DNA of 64,000 nucleotides from Rhodoplanes sp963840055 (GCA_963840055.1 CAWIXM010000045.1:1-64000), one strand, 5' to 3'. Counted from the first letter of the stretch, positions 33,487-42,082 are shown. Made by a program: numbers and translations. The notes: generated by a model from the letters alone, not told the origin.

Positions 33487-33590
33487 TGATCACTCCCGCG
33501 CGCAAGTCCGCTCGTTGGGGGCGACGCGCGACGATGATGGTAAAGCGGCCGCGAATGATCGCCTGCCATACCACGCAATCATCAGGACGC

Positions 33591-34016
33591 CTACTCGGAC
33601 GCAACCCAAATCCTGCGCCGCAGCTCGCGGATGAACGCCTCAACCTCGAGCGGATCATGGGTAATCGCCTCGACCTGCCCCCACACCGGTTTCGGCCAGG
33701 CGGCGTCGGTCGTGCGACGGGCGATGATGTGCACATGCAATTGCGGCACGACATTGCCGAGCGCGGCGATGTTGAGCTTGTCGCAACGGGTGACAGCTTT
33801 AAGCGCGCGGCTGACGCGGGCGATTTCCGTCATCAGCTGCGCCTGCTCGACCTCATCGAGATCGAGAATCTCGGTTGCGCCGACGCGACGCGGAACCAGC
33901 AACAGCCAGGGGTAGTTGGCGTCCTTGATGACGAAGATGCGCGACAACGGCAGATCGCCGACGCTGATCGTATCCTTCTCGAGCTGCGGATGCAGCGACC
34001 AAGCGGGCGTGGTCAT
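33591..34016 (-). CDS. HIT family protein
   Basis: A 141-residue histidine-triad protein from ATG 34016 (MTTPAWSLHPQLEKD). The triad region reads QLHVHIIAR near residue 98; the canonical H-x-H-x-H is shortened to H-x-H followed by I-I, with the first His of the triad replaced by Gln-Leu. The fold parts LPLSRIFVIKDANYPWLLLVPRR are typical. It would hydrolyse or transfer nucleotides, but this variant subgroup has no assigned substrate. It sits about 100 bp from nudC on the same strand. Confidence 0.87.
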   Translation of the reverse strand: MTTPAWSLHPQLEKDTISVGDLPLSRIFVIKDANYPWLLLVPRRVGATEILDLDEVEQAQLMTEIARVSRALKAVTRCDKLNIAALGNVVPQLHVHIIARRTTDAAWPKPVWGQVEAITHDPLEVEAFIRELRRRIWVASE

Positions 34017-34288
34017 GGCCTGATTCCAGGTGGAATAATCGTCGCTATCAAACCTCGACAATGGATCGGCGACGCGCAGGTCAAAGAAATCGCCCTTGTT
34101 CGCGCCGGGTGAATGGCGCAAGGTAGTCGCCCGGAAAGGTAAGGCCTCGTCGGTGAAAGATACCGCGGAATACGATGCGGGTTAATCCGGGTTTGCAGCC
34201 TTTGTACGGGGATGCTTGTGTTGATGACAAGAATCGTTGGGATGTTGGCGCGCTGATCGCAACGCGCCAGAGGTCGAGGAAGAACCTT
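34017..34288. other. Spacer upstream of the small ORF
   Basis: 272 bp between the HIT gene (minus) and the small plus-strand ORF. No gene or RNA recognised; it must hold the HIT promoter. Confidence 0.4.
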
Positions 34289-34504
34289 ATGTGGCGCGAG
34301 ACCATCGAGACAGGCATTTCCGCACGGTGCCACTTCTGCAGCGAGATCATCGTTGCCGAGCGGACCTCTTCGCCGATGCTGGAATGCGACTGGCATCGGC
34401 AAGGCGGCATGCCCGCGCGGCCCTCGAACGACAACTCTTTCCATGCGGTAATCCGGATGCGCAAGCCCGTCCGCCGCATAACGCAATCGCGCCGCGTCGC
34501 TTAG
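34289..34504 (+). CDS. Small hypothetical protein
   Basis: A 71-residue frame from ATG 34289 with GAGGAAGA six bases upstream. The protein has CHFCSE and a later C-D-W-H, which could hold a metal, then a basic C-terminus (RMRKPVRRITQSRRVA). The same frame opens at 34175, without a ribosome site. A near-perfect hairpin terminator follows at 34556. No family recognised. The ribosome site and terminator argue for expression; the odd composition argues against. Confidence 0.42.
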   Translation: MWRETIETGISARCHFCSEIIVAERTSSPMLECDWHRQGGMPARPSNDNSFHAVIRMRKPVRRITQSRRVA

Positions 34505-34555
34505 GGCTTTTTTCGCATCGTTCCGTTTCGACCGGATAGCAGGGCGACTGGGGCA

Positions 34556-34597
34556 AACGGCGGGCTGGCAGGGGACGCAGCCTGCCGTTTCTATTTC
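34556..34597 (+). terminator. Terminator-like hairpin before ffs
   Basis: 12-base arms AACGGCGGGCTG/CAGCCTGCCGTT with one mismatch, 10-base loop, followed by TTCTATTT. It would end transcription of the small ORF and insulate the SRP RNA gene. Confidence 0.65.
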
Positions 34598-34710
34598 CTA
34601 GTTCAGTGGATTCGCTTGCTTTTGCGCCGGGCTGCGCCAGTCCGGCACACAAAGGCGGGGCCGGCCACGCGGCTGCGCTTGCATTGGCGTTTCATTCCGC
34701 CGATATAGAG

Positions 34711-34810
34711 CCGGGAGGTTGGCGGTGGACGAGCCACTCGCCAACCGGGTCAGGTCCGGAAGGAAGCAGCCCTAACGAGCTCCGGTTCGGGTCGCTCGTC
34801 AGCCTCCCAC
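34711..34810 (+). ncRNA. ffs: Signal recognition particle RNA (4.5S type)
   Basis: The apical part GGTCAGGTCCGGAAGGAAGC AGCC is the universal SRP domain IV with the GGAA tetraloop and the asymmetric A-rich loop that binds Ffh M domain. Flanking arms GGGAGG (34713-34718) and CCTCCC (34803-34808) pair, giving a hairpin of about 98 bases, normal for the small bacterial SRP RNA. It precedes dnaX, its usual neighbour in alphaproteobacteria. Together with Ffh it targets membrane proteins co-translationally. Confidence 0.96.
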
Positions 34811-34843
34811 TTCCAGCAACAGCCTGCGAGACCGACCGGACCT

Positions 34844-36751
34844 ATGAACGACGCCGATCGATCCGGCCTTTTAACCGAGCCCGATCTGCTCGGCGCGGCG
34901 TCCGCGCCCGCAACCGCGCCCGGCGGCTACCGCGTGCTCGCCCGCAAGTACCGCCCTGCGACTTTCGGCGACCTCATCGGCCAGGACGCGATGGTACGCA
35001 CCATCACCAACGCGTTCGCAACCGGCCGCATCCCGCAGGCCTGGATTCTCACCGGCGTGCGCGGCGTCGGCAAGACCACGACCGCCCGCATACTCGCTCG
35101 CGCGCTCAACTACGCCCTGCCGGACGGTTCGGCGACCGGACCCACGGTCAACATGCCCGCGCTCGGCTTGCATTGCGCCGCGATCATGGAAAGCCGGCAT
35201 TTCGACGTGATCGAGATGGACGCGGCTTCCCACAACAGCGTCGATGATATCCGCCAGATCAACGACGCGATCCGCTACGCGCCGGTGAGCGCCCGCTACA
35301 AGGTCTATATTCTCGACGAGGTGCATATGCTGTCGGGAGCGGCGTTCAACGCCTTGCTCAAGACGCTGGAGGAGCCGCCGCCGCACGCGAAGTTCATCTT
35401 CGCCACCACCGAAATCCGCAAGGTGCCGATCACCATTCTGTCGCGCTGCCAGCGCTTCGATCTGCGCCGGCTCGACGCCGACCGCCTGATGGCGCATCTC
35501 GAAACGATCGCCGCGCGCGAGCAGGTCACCGCCGAGCCCGACGCGCTCGCGCTGATCGCGCGCGCGGCGGATGGCTCGGTGCGCGACGCCCTCTCCCTGT
35601 TCGACCAGGCGATCGCGCATGCCGCGGGTCCCGTGCGCGCGGAGGACGTGCAGAAGATGCTCGGCCTCGCCGACAAGGCCCGCGTGATCGACCTGTTCGA
35701 GCGCCTGATGCAGGGCGATATCGCCGGCGCGCTAAACGAGCTGCGCGACCAGTATAACAGTGGCGCCGATCCGCTGATCGTGCTCAACGATCTTGCGGAA
35801 TTCACCCATTTCGTCACGCGGGTTAAAGCCGTGCCCGCGGTCGCCGAGGATCGGTCGCTTCCTGAAGCCGAGCGCGTGCGCGGCCGCGCGCTTGCCGCCG
35901 CCCTGTCGATGCGCACGTTGTCGCGGACCTGGCAGATGCTGTTCAAGGGGCTCGCCGAGGTCGGCGAGGCGGCAAAACCGATTGCCGCCGCCGAGATGGT
36001 GCTGGTGCGCATCGCTTACGCCGCCGACCTGCCGACGCCGGACGAGGTGATCCGCGCGCTATCAAAGGAGACGGCGGGCGGAGGCGGCGAGGTTTCTCCG
36101 CCGCGCGATCGCGGTCGCGCCCCTGGCGGCGTCTCGCAGGCCTCGCGGGCCGAGCTTGCCGCGCCCGAACGCGGAGCACCGCGCGCCTCTGCTGCGGCGC
36201 GCGCCGTGGCGCCCACGCGTGAACCACGGACCGTTACCAGCGAAGAAGCGGCCGCGACCGCACCGCGTCCGATCGCAAGCTTCACCGATCTGATTGCGCT
36301 CGCCGCCGAGCGTCGCGATCTCGCGCTCAAGACCGCGCTCGAACGCGACGTGCGACTCGTACGATTCGAGGACGGCAAGCTCGAAGTCGCGCTCGAGTCG
36401 AGCGCCTCCAAGGCATTGATCGGCGATCTCGCGCGCAAGCTCGGCGAACTAACCAACCGGCGCTGGATGGTGGCGCTCTCGACCGAACAGGGCGAGGCGC
36501 CGATGAAGGAGCAGATGCAAGCCCGCCAAGCCGAGCTCGAGCGCGGCGTTCAGGCCGATCCGCTGGTGCAAAGCGTGCTTGCGCGCTTTCCGGGGGCGGA
36601 AATCGTAGCGGTCCGCCCGCGCGCTGGGGACGAGACAGCACCCCCACCGATTGAGGATGCGGAAGACGCCATGCCGGAACCGCCGATTGAAGACGACACG
36701 TCTGCCTTCGGAGCGCGTGGCCGGTCGGACGATGTCGATGACCCCGTTTGA
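34844..36751 (+). CDS. dnaX: DNA polymerase III subunits gamma and tau
   Basis: A 635-residue clamp-loader ATPase. YRVLARKYRPATFGDLIGQD, Walker A GVRGVGKTTT (about residues 69-78), Walker B YILDEVHML and sensor EEPPPHAKFIFATTE are clear. The usual zinc-module cysteines are absent: the segment is replaced by LPDGSATGPTVNMPALGLHC with only one Cys. A disordered Ala/Pro/Arg-rich linker (about residues 405-470) leads to the tau C-terminal part that binds the polymerase. No A-rich slippery site is seen, so a frameshifted gamma is not indicated. Confidence 0.96.
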   Translation: MNDADRSGLLTEPDLLGAASAPATAPGGYRVLARKYRPATFGDLIGQDAMVRTITNAFATGRIPQAWILTGVRGVGKTTTARILARALNYALPDGSATGPTVNMPALGLHCAAIMESRHFDVIEMDAASHNSVDDIRQINDAIRYAPVSARYKVYILDEVHMLSGAAFNALLKTLEEPPPHAKFIFATTEIRKVPITILSRCQRFDLRRLDADRLMAHLETIAAREQVTAEPDALALIARAADGSVRDALSLFDQAIAHAAGPVRAEDVQKMLGLADKARVIDLFERLMQGDIAGALNELRDQYNSGADPLIVLNDLAEFTHFVTRVKAVPAVAEDRSLPEAERVRGRALAAALSMRTLSRTWQMLFKGLAEVGEAAKPIAAAEMVLVRIAYAADLPTPDEVIRALSKETAGGGGEVSPPRDRGRAPGGVSQASRAELAAPERGAPRASAAARAVAPTREPRTVTSEEAAATAPRPIASFTDLIALAAERRDLALKTALERDVRLVRFEDGKLEVALESSASKALIGDLARKLGELTNRRWMVALSTEQGEAPMKEQMQARQAELERGVQADPLVQSVLARFPGAEIVAVRPRAGDETAPPPIEDAEDAMPEPPIEDDTSAFGARGRSDDVDDPV

Positions 36752-36823
36752 GCAGGCGCTCTCAGGAATTCCAACACGGCGTGGCGACGGCGCCGACGCC
36801 CGCGCATACCGAAGGGGATTGCT

Positions 36824-37144
36824 ATGGCTAATTTTCTAGGCCTGATGAAACAGGCGGCCGAGCTCAAGACCAAGATGGAGGCGATGCAGGCCGAGCTCGA
36901 CCAGATCGAGGTCGAGGGGTCATCCGGCGGCAATCTCGTGACGGTGAAAATCAACGCCAAAGGCGAGCTGAAGGCGGTGTCGATCGACCCCTCATTGATG
37001 AAGCCGGACGAGAAGGAGATCGTCGAAGATTTGGTTGTCGCCGCCCATGCGGAGGCGCGCCGCAAGGCCGAAACGCTGATGCAGGAGAAGATGCAGGCGC
37101 TGACCGGCGGCCTTCCCCTACCGCCCGGGATGAAGCTGTTCTGA
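36824..37144 (+). CDS. YbaB/EbfC nucleoid-associated protein
   Basis: A 106-residue dimeric DNA-binding protein with MANFLGLMKQAAELKTKMEAMQ, GGNLVTVKINAKGELKAVSIDPSLM and the C-terminal GGLPLPPGMKLF. It sits between dnaX and recR, the textbook location, and is thought to bind DNA as a tweezer-shaped dimer and modulate expression or recombination. Start ATG 36824 has GAAGGGG upstream. Confidence 0.96.
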   Translation: MANFLGLMKQAAELKTKMEAMQAELDQIEVEGSSGGNLVTVKINAKGELKAVSIDPSLMKPDEKEIVEDLVVAAHAEARRKAETLMQEKMQALTGGLPLPPGMKLF

Positions 37145-37249
37145 GCCCCGCGCGCTCGGCCAAGCGGGTGGTCGGCGTGATGACCTGGTTCCCTCCGGTT
37201 CGTTTGCCTGAAGCGTGTCGCGGCGGCTGCGCTGCGAGAGAGCATTAGC

Positions 37250-37855
37250 GTGCCCACTGCCGTTGCCGGACCCGAGATCGAGCGCCTGATCCAGTTGCTC
37301 GCGCGCCTGCCCGGGCTCGGGCCGCGCTCGGCGCGGCGGGCGGCGCTGCATCTGATCAAGAAGCGCGATCTGCTGATGGCTCCGCTCGCGGCCGCGCTGC
37401 AAAGCGCGATGGAGAACATCGCCGTTTGTCGCGTCTGCGGCAATCTCGACACGCAGAATCCCTGCGCGGTGTGCAGCGACCCCAGGCGCGATCCTTCGAT
37501 CATCGTCGTTGTCGCCGACGTGGCCGATCTGTGGGCGCTCGAACGCGCGCATGCCGTCGATGCGCGCTATCATGTGCTCGGCGGCACGCTGTCCCCGCTC
37601 GACGGCGTCGGGCCCGAGGACCTGTCGATCGAGGCGCTTATCACCCGCGCCCATGCGCCCGAGGTCAAGGAGGTCATTCTCGCGCTCAATGCGACCGTCG
37701 ACGGGCAGACCACCGCCCATTACATCACCGACCTTCTCGCCGGCGCCGACGTGAAGGCGACTGGCCTCGCCCACGGCGTCCCGGTCGGCGGCGAACTCGA
37801 CTATCTCGACGAAGGCACGCTCGCAGCCGCAATCCGCAGCCGGACGCCGTTCTAG
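37250..37855 (+). CDS. recR: Recombination mediator RecR
   Basis: A 201-residue protein from GTG 37250. Helix-hairpin-helix LLARLPGLGPRSARRAALHL, the C4 zinc finger (CRVCGNLDTQNPCAVC, about residues 58-73), and a Toprim domain with VVVADVADLWALERA and GTLSPLDGVGPEDL. With RecO it loads RecA on gapped DNA. Its TAG stop (37853-37855) shares bases with the left end of repeat copy C, so the gene ends inside the repeat. Confidence 0.97.
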   Translation: MPTAVAGPEIERLIQLLARLPGLGPRSARRAALHLIKKRDLLMAPLAAALQSAMENIAVCRVCGNLDTQNPCAVCSDPRRDPSIIVVVADVADLWALERAHAVDARYHVLGGTLSPLDGVGPEDLSIEALITRAHAPEVKEVILALNATVDGQTTAHYITDLLAGADVKATGLAHGVPVGGELDYLDEGTLAAAIRSRTPF

Positions 37856-37957
37856 AGCGAATTCCGTTCCAATCGAATCGGAATTCGCTCTGGTTGTTCT
37901 TGAGTGGTCGCATTTTCTGCGGCGAACCGGTTCCCACTTCGCCGGAAAATGCTCCAG
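37852..37957. repeat. Dispersed two-hairpin repeat, copy C
   Basis: Best-preserved copy. Hairpin 1 is a perfect 13-bp stem AGAGCGAATTCCG/CGGAATTCGCTCT (37854-37866 with 37879-37891) with a 12-base loop. Hairpin 2 pairs GCATTTTC and CGGCGAA with TTCGCCG and GAAAATGC, with a two-base bulge and a loop containing CCGGTTCCCAC. It begins on the recR stop codon. Confidence 0.9.
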
Positions 37958-38179
37958 CGCTATCGTTCATTCCCGCCGAAGTAGGAAGGTGACGCCTGGG
38001 TCCTGCTTGTAGGGACGAGCGAGAGGGGCGCTTCTGCCTGTAAAAAGCCGTTCGCAGGAAAAAACTTGGCCATTGTTTTCTTCTTGTGTGCCTGCAGGGT
38101 TGGGTTATGAACGAAATTTGGTCAAGATTCGCGCGGGCCGCGCGTACGAGCGCCGGGATTGGATTGCGGGGCAGCGGGC
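37958..38179. other. Spacer before the aspartate dehydrogenase gene
   Basis: 222 bp between the repeat and the next start. No promoter or RNA can be named with confidence. Confidence 0.4.
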
Positions 38180-38986
38180 ATGACGCCGACACGAGTTGGG
38201 ATTGCGGGACTCGGCGCCATCGGCCGAACGGTGGCGCGTGCGCTCGCGCAGGGCATGCGCGGCCTCGAACTCGCCTGTGTGGCCGCGCGCGATCATGTCA
38301 AGGCGCGGGCTTGGCTCGATCAGGAGGGGATCGCCTGTCCCATCGTCAAGTTCGAGGCGATGCCCTCGCACGCCGACCTCCTCGTCGAATGCGCGCCGGC
38401 GTCCGCGTTGCAGGATATTTGCCTACCGATGCTGTCGGCGCGCAAGCCCGTGATGGTGTTGAGCGCCGGCGCGCTTCTGTCCTATCCCGATCTGATCGAG
38501 CTCGCCGAGCACAAAGGCGGGCAGATCATCATACCGACCGGCGCGCTCATCGGTCTCGACGCGGTGACGGCGGCGGCGCAAGGGGCCATCCATTCCGTGC
38601 GCATGGTCACGCGCAAGCCGCCCGCCGGGCTCGTTGGGGCGCCTCATCTCGTCGAGAATAATATCTCGGTCGAGGGACTGACCGAGGCGACCCGCGTGTT
38701 TTCGGGCACGGCGCGCGTGGCCGCCGCAGGCTTCCCCGCCAATGTCAACGTGGTCGCCGCCCTCTCATTCGCCGGCATCGGTCCCGATCGGACCATGATC
38801 GAAATCTGGGCCGACCCGGCGGCGACCCGCAATTGCCATTCGATCGAGGTCGATTCCGATTCGGCGCGCTTCTCGATGACCATCGAGAACATCCCCTCGG
38901 AAAACCCGCGCACCGGCCGCATCACGGCATTGTCGGTGCTCGCCGCGCTCGCGAAGCTCCACGCCCCGCTGCGCGTCGGGACCTAA
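38180..38986 (+). CDS. L-aspartate dehydrogenase (NadX-like)
   Basis: A 268-residue NAD(P)-dependent dehydrogenase from ATG 38180. N-terminal Rossmann motif VGIAGLGAIGRTVA, then ECAPASALQDICLPML, IIIPTGALIGLD and the C-terminal Asp_DH domain with AAAGFPANVNVVAALSFAGIG and TRNCHSIEVDSDSARF. It oxidises aspartate to iminoaspartate, which can feed NAD synthesis with quinolinate synthase, or runs in reverse to make aspartate. No nad genes are adjacent, so the physiological direction is unknown. Confidence 0.9.
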   Translation: MTPTRVGIAGLGAIGRTVARALAQGMRGLELACVAARDHVKARAWLDQEGIACPIVKFEAMPSHADLLVECAPASALQDICLPMLSARKPVMVLSAGALLSYPDLIELAEHKGGQIIIPTGALIGLDAVTAAAQGAIHSVRMVTRKPPAGLVGAPHLVENNISVEGLTEATRVFSGTARVAAAGFPANVNVVAALSFAGIGPDRTMIEIWADPAATRNCHSIEVDSDSARFSMTIENIPSENPRTGRITALSVLAALAKLHAPLRVGT

Positions 38987-39051
38987 TCGTCGGTCGGGTT
39001 GAGCACGCCTCCCCGCGCCCGGCGACACCCTCATGCCATGATCTGTCTGGA

Positions 39052-40518
39052 TCAGTATCGCTCGGGCCTTATGATCTGATATTGCGGATAAGTTTGCCGA
39101 CGACGCCGCCGCGACCGCGACTCTGACGAGCGCGACCCTGACGAACGCGAACGCGATGGGCGCTCCGCCACCGGCTCGCGCGGCGTGGTAATGAAGCCCA
39201 GCCTCCGCATCGCCAATTCCGCCGCGCGCTCGCCCGACTGCCACGCGCCGCCGACCGTACCCCACAGGGTTTCGTGCACCGCCTCGCCGGCGAACCAGAC
39301 GCGACCGCGAATCGGGTCCATCAGCGCAGCGCGGGCGTATTCCCCGCCCGGCGAAGCGGCAGAAAACGCGCCGAGCACGAACGGCTGCTCGTTCCAGCGC
39401 GTCGCATAGACCTTGCTCACGGAGCGTTTGATCTTCGCGCCGTACAAACTGCCGACCCAATCCAAGGCAAACGCGACCATCGCCTGTTCGCCCTGACCCG
39501 AAAGTTCGCGACCGAACTTGCCGGCGACTTCGACCATGCAGAGCCGCGTGCCCGACACATTGGCGAGCATCGCCGCCGTGCGCGCATCATCCGACTTCTC
39601 ATAGATGAGGTCGTCGGCTTGCGGGCCGAACGGAGCGCCGTTTACCTCGAGAATCACATGGTCGTAGCTGCCCAGCCGCAGCTGATTGATCGCATCGACG
39701 TAACGCTTCGGCAGGTTCGGATCGAAATCGATTTTGTTGGCGGCGAGAACATTGGTCGAGGCGGTGACGATCGCGGCCCGACCCACAATCGTTCCGCGCG
39801 CGGTCTCGACCGTGACCCGGCCGCGCCGCCAGGTCTCAATCCGTTTCACCGGGGTCGAGAGCCGGACCGGCACGCCTTCCGCGAGAGTGGCGAGCAGCGT
39901 GCCAAAACCTTGGCGGCAGAACGCGTCCTTGTCGCGCCTCAGCGACTTCGAGAAGTCGACCGCCGACACCTCGCTTAAATCCTTGGCGCAACTAAACGGG
40001 CCGAGCACGAATTCCACGGTGTCCCGCCATGCTCCGAGATCTTTCGGCAACGCCTGCGCGCAGGACAGGTCGGTCTTCCCGCGCGCGGCTTCGTTGATCG
40101 CGCGGTTTGCCCGCACCAGCACGGAGAGAAAATCCTCGACTTCGCTCTCGCGCGCATAGCGGCGGCCGATGCGTATCTTCTGGCCGGGCGGCGCCGGATA
40201 AACATCGAGACCGGTTCCCTTGGCCAGCTTGATCAGCGGATTGATGTCTACCGCGTGAATCCAATGGGCGCCGAGATCGAGGGGCACGCCGAACAGCCGC
40301 CGGTCGGTGACGCAACGTCCGCCGATCCGATTGGAGGCCTCGATCACCACGACACGGCGCTTAGCTGCAAGCACGCGACGCGCGGCGGCAATGCCGGCCG
40401 CCCCCGCTCCGATGACGATGATATCGACATCGTCCGAGTCTCGCGTCGCCGCCCATGTGGGCGCGGACGCGATCGCAGCAGCGCCGGCGAGAAAGGATCG
40501 GCGGCTCAATGGGGGCAT
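39052..40518 (-). CDS. Tat-exported flavin amine oxidase with an Arg/Ser tail
   Basis: A 488-residue FAD enzyme from ATG 40518. The N-terminus PLSRRSFLAGAAAIASAPTWA is a Tat signal. The FAD site follows as DIIVIGAGAAGIAAARR, then VIEASNRIGGRC and LDLGAHWIH; the C-terminal flavin contact is GRVWFAGEAVHETLWGTVGGAWQSGERAA. It would oxidise amines in the periplasm with O2 or another acceptor. After the fold ends there is an odd basic, low-complexity tail of Arg/Ser (about residues 456-477), not part of the family. Confidence 0.9.
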   Translation of the reverse strand: MPPLSRRSFLAGAAAIASAPTWAATRDSDDVDIIVIGAGAAGIAAARRVLAAKRRVVVIEASNRIGGRCVTDRRLFGVPLDLGAHWIHAVDINPLIKLAKGTGLDVYPAPPGQKIRIGRRYARESEVEDFLSVLVRANRAINEAARGKTDLSCAQALPKDLGAWRDTVEFVLGPFSCAKDLSEVSAVDFSKSLRRDKDAFCRQGFGTLLATLAEGVPVRLSTPVKRIETWRRGRVTVETARGTIVGRAAIVTASTNVLAANKIDFDPNLPKRYVDAINQLRLGSYDHVILEVNGAPFGPQADDLIYEKSDDARTAAMLANVSGTRLCMVEVAGKFGRELSGQGEQAMVAFALDWVGSLYGAKIKRSVSKVYATRWNEQPFVLGAFSAASPGGEYARAALMDPIRGRVWFAGEAVHETLWGTVGGAWQSGERAAELAMRRLGFITTPREPVAERPSRSRSSGSRSSESRSRRRRRQTYPQYQIIRPERY

Positions 40519-40694
40519 GGCAAACACGATCCTCCTTGACAGCGGCAACTTGCCCCAACGACGCCGCGTCCGCAAATCGCGCAGACGTCGCGCGGGCCGA
40601 GGAGGCGACGAGCACCCTGCCCGATTGCACTCCCATGCTTGCCGCGACCGCCGCGGCCCCTTAACTCATACGCCGCAAGACGCGCGAGGTTCCG

Positions 40695-41426
40695 ATGCTC
40701 CAAGCTGCATACAGTGCGTTGTCGCAGATGCTGTCGCCGTCGTTCAGGACGGTGCTGTTCAAATCGGCGGGGCTTGCGCTCCTGCTCGTAGCGCTGATCG
40801 CGATCGGCCTGTACGCGTTGTTGAGCTGGCTCGGCGGCGAAGGTTTGACCTGGATGGAGGGAGCGATCGGCCCGGCGGCCCACGGCCCGATTGCGGTGCT
40901 CAGGTTGATCACCGCGATTGTTGTGGGGCTCGGCCTTGCCGTCGGTGCGATCTTCCTCATGCCCGCGGTCACCTCGCTGGTGGCGGGCTTTTTCGCCGAC
41001 GACATCGCCGCTGAGGTCGAGCGCACGCACTACCCCGATGACCCGCCGGGCGTCCCCGTTCCGCTCGGCTATGCGCTGGTCGAGGCGATCAAAACGGCGC
41101 TGCTCGCCATTGCGATCTATCTCTGCTGCCTGCCCTTCCTGTTGGTCGCCGGGCTGGGCGCCATCGTTTTCTTTCTCGCCACCGCCTACCTGCTCGGCCG
41201 CGAATATTTCCTCATTGCGGCGCTGCGGCTGCACCCGATTTCTGCCGCCAAGGCGCTGTGGCGAGCGCGCCGATGGGAGATTTTTTCCGCCGGGCTGCTG
41301 ATCGCCGCCGTCGTGCTGATCCCGATCGTCAATCTCGCGACGCCATTGTTTGCGACCGCCTTCATGGTGCATGTCCACAAGCGTCTCACCGCCGAGCCGG
41401 GCCGCCCGGCCGAATCGCCTGTCTAG
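40695..41426 (+). CDS. EI24/CysZ-like membrane protein
   Basis: A 243-residue inner-membrane protein with four to six hydrophobic segments (about residues 20-45, 65-95, 130-165, 195-225) and the family pattern YLLGREYFLIAALRLHPISAAKALWRARR. CysZ relatives carry sulfate; EI24 members in alphaproteobacteria have no assigned substrate. No cys genes are near, so sulfate transport is not supported by context. Confidence 0.85.
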   Translation: MLQAAYSALSQMLSPSFRTVLFKSAGLALLLVALIAIGLYALLSWLGGEGLTWMEGAIGPAAHGPIAVLRLITAIVVGLGLAVGAIFLMPAVTSLVAGFFADDIAAEVERTHYPDDPPGVPVPLGYALVEAIKTALLAIAIYLCCLPFLLVAGLGAIVFFLATAYLLGREYFLIAALRLHPISAAKALWRARRWEIFSAGLLIAAVVLIPIVNLATPLFATAFMVHVHKRLTAEPGRPAESPV

Positions 41427-41512
41427 AACGATACGAACCGGCGGACCGACCGCACCTTGCGGTCCCCGCAGGTCAGTCGAACGCGGCGACGAAGTGCGCC
41501 AGGGGCCCCAGA

Positions 41513-42082
41513 TCATCGCGGCCGCTTGATCGTGCGCACGAGGCCCCAGCCGGCGACCAAGGCGAGAGCGGACGAGATCAAGGTGTTGTAGCCGGCGAGC
41601 GACAGGCCGGCGAACCGAAACAGTACTTCATCGCAGCGCACCACCACCGCCGTCTGCATTTGCTTGAGCAGACTACCGCCCGCGGCGCCGAAGCTAGTGA
41701 TCTCGCCCGTGCAATCGGCAGGGCCCGGCCACCATTTCCACTCGACGCCGGAATGGTAGAGACCGATGCCCGCGGTGGTCAGCAGCGCCAAAACGAGCGC
41801 CGCCAGCCCGACCGCCACCAGCGGCCGGGGCGCACCCTTCGCCGCCGCCACCGCGACAATGAGCGCGAGCGGCACGGCGATGTAATGCGGAATGCGTTGT
41901 TCGAGGCAAAGCGGGCAAGGCGGAATCTTCAGTACATACTGGAAGATATACGCGCCAATGAGCGTGGCGGCTGAGCCCGCGGCAACGATGATGGCGGCCC
42001 GAAGGGCGGGCGCGCGGTTTGATTCGCTCGACCAATCAGCCGAGGCGATGGAAAGTTTCGATTCAGCCGAGCCGACGGTCAT
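41513..42082 (-). CDS. Disulfide bond formation protein DsbB-like
   Basis: A 189-residue four-helix membrane protein from ATG 42082. The first redox pair is CPLCLEQR (C-x2-C) after the first membrane helix; the second pair is one Cys in ADCTGEI and one in VRCDEVLF in the long periplasmic loop. DsbB re-oxidises DsbA with ubiquinone. A DsbA-family protein is encoded 18 kb away (23757-24452), though which DsbA it serves is unknown. An upstream open frame exists to 42265 but is not membrane-like. Confidence 0.92.
   Translation of the reverse strand: MTVGSAESKLSIASADWSSESNRAPALRAAIIVAAGSAATLIGAYIFQYVLKIPPCPLCLEQRIPHYIAVPLALIVAVAAAKGAPRPLVAVGLAALVLALLTTAGIGLYHSGVEWKWWPGPADCTGEITSFGAAGGSLLKQMQTAVVVRCDEVLFRFAGLSLAGYNTLISSALALVAGWGLVRTIKRPR

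Noticed and set aside
34844..36751. Programmed frameshift in dnaX
   Set aside because: No A-rich slippery heptamer followed by a stem-loop was seen in the expected region.
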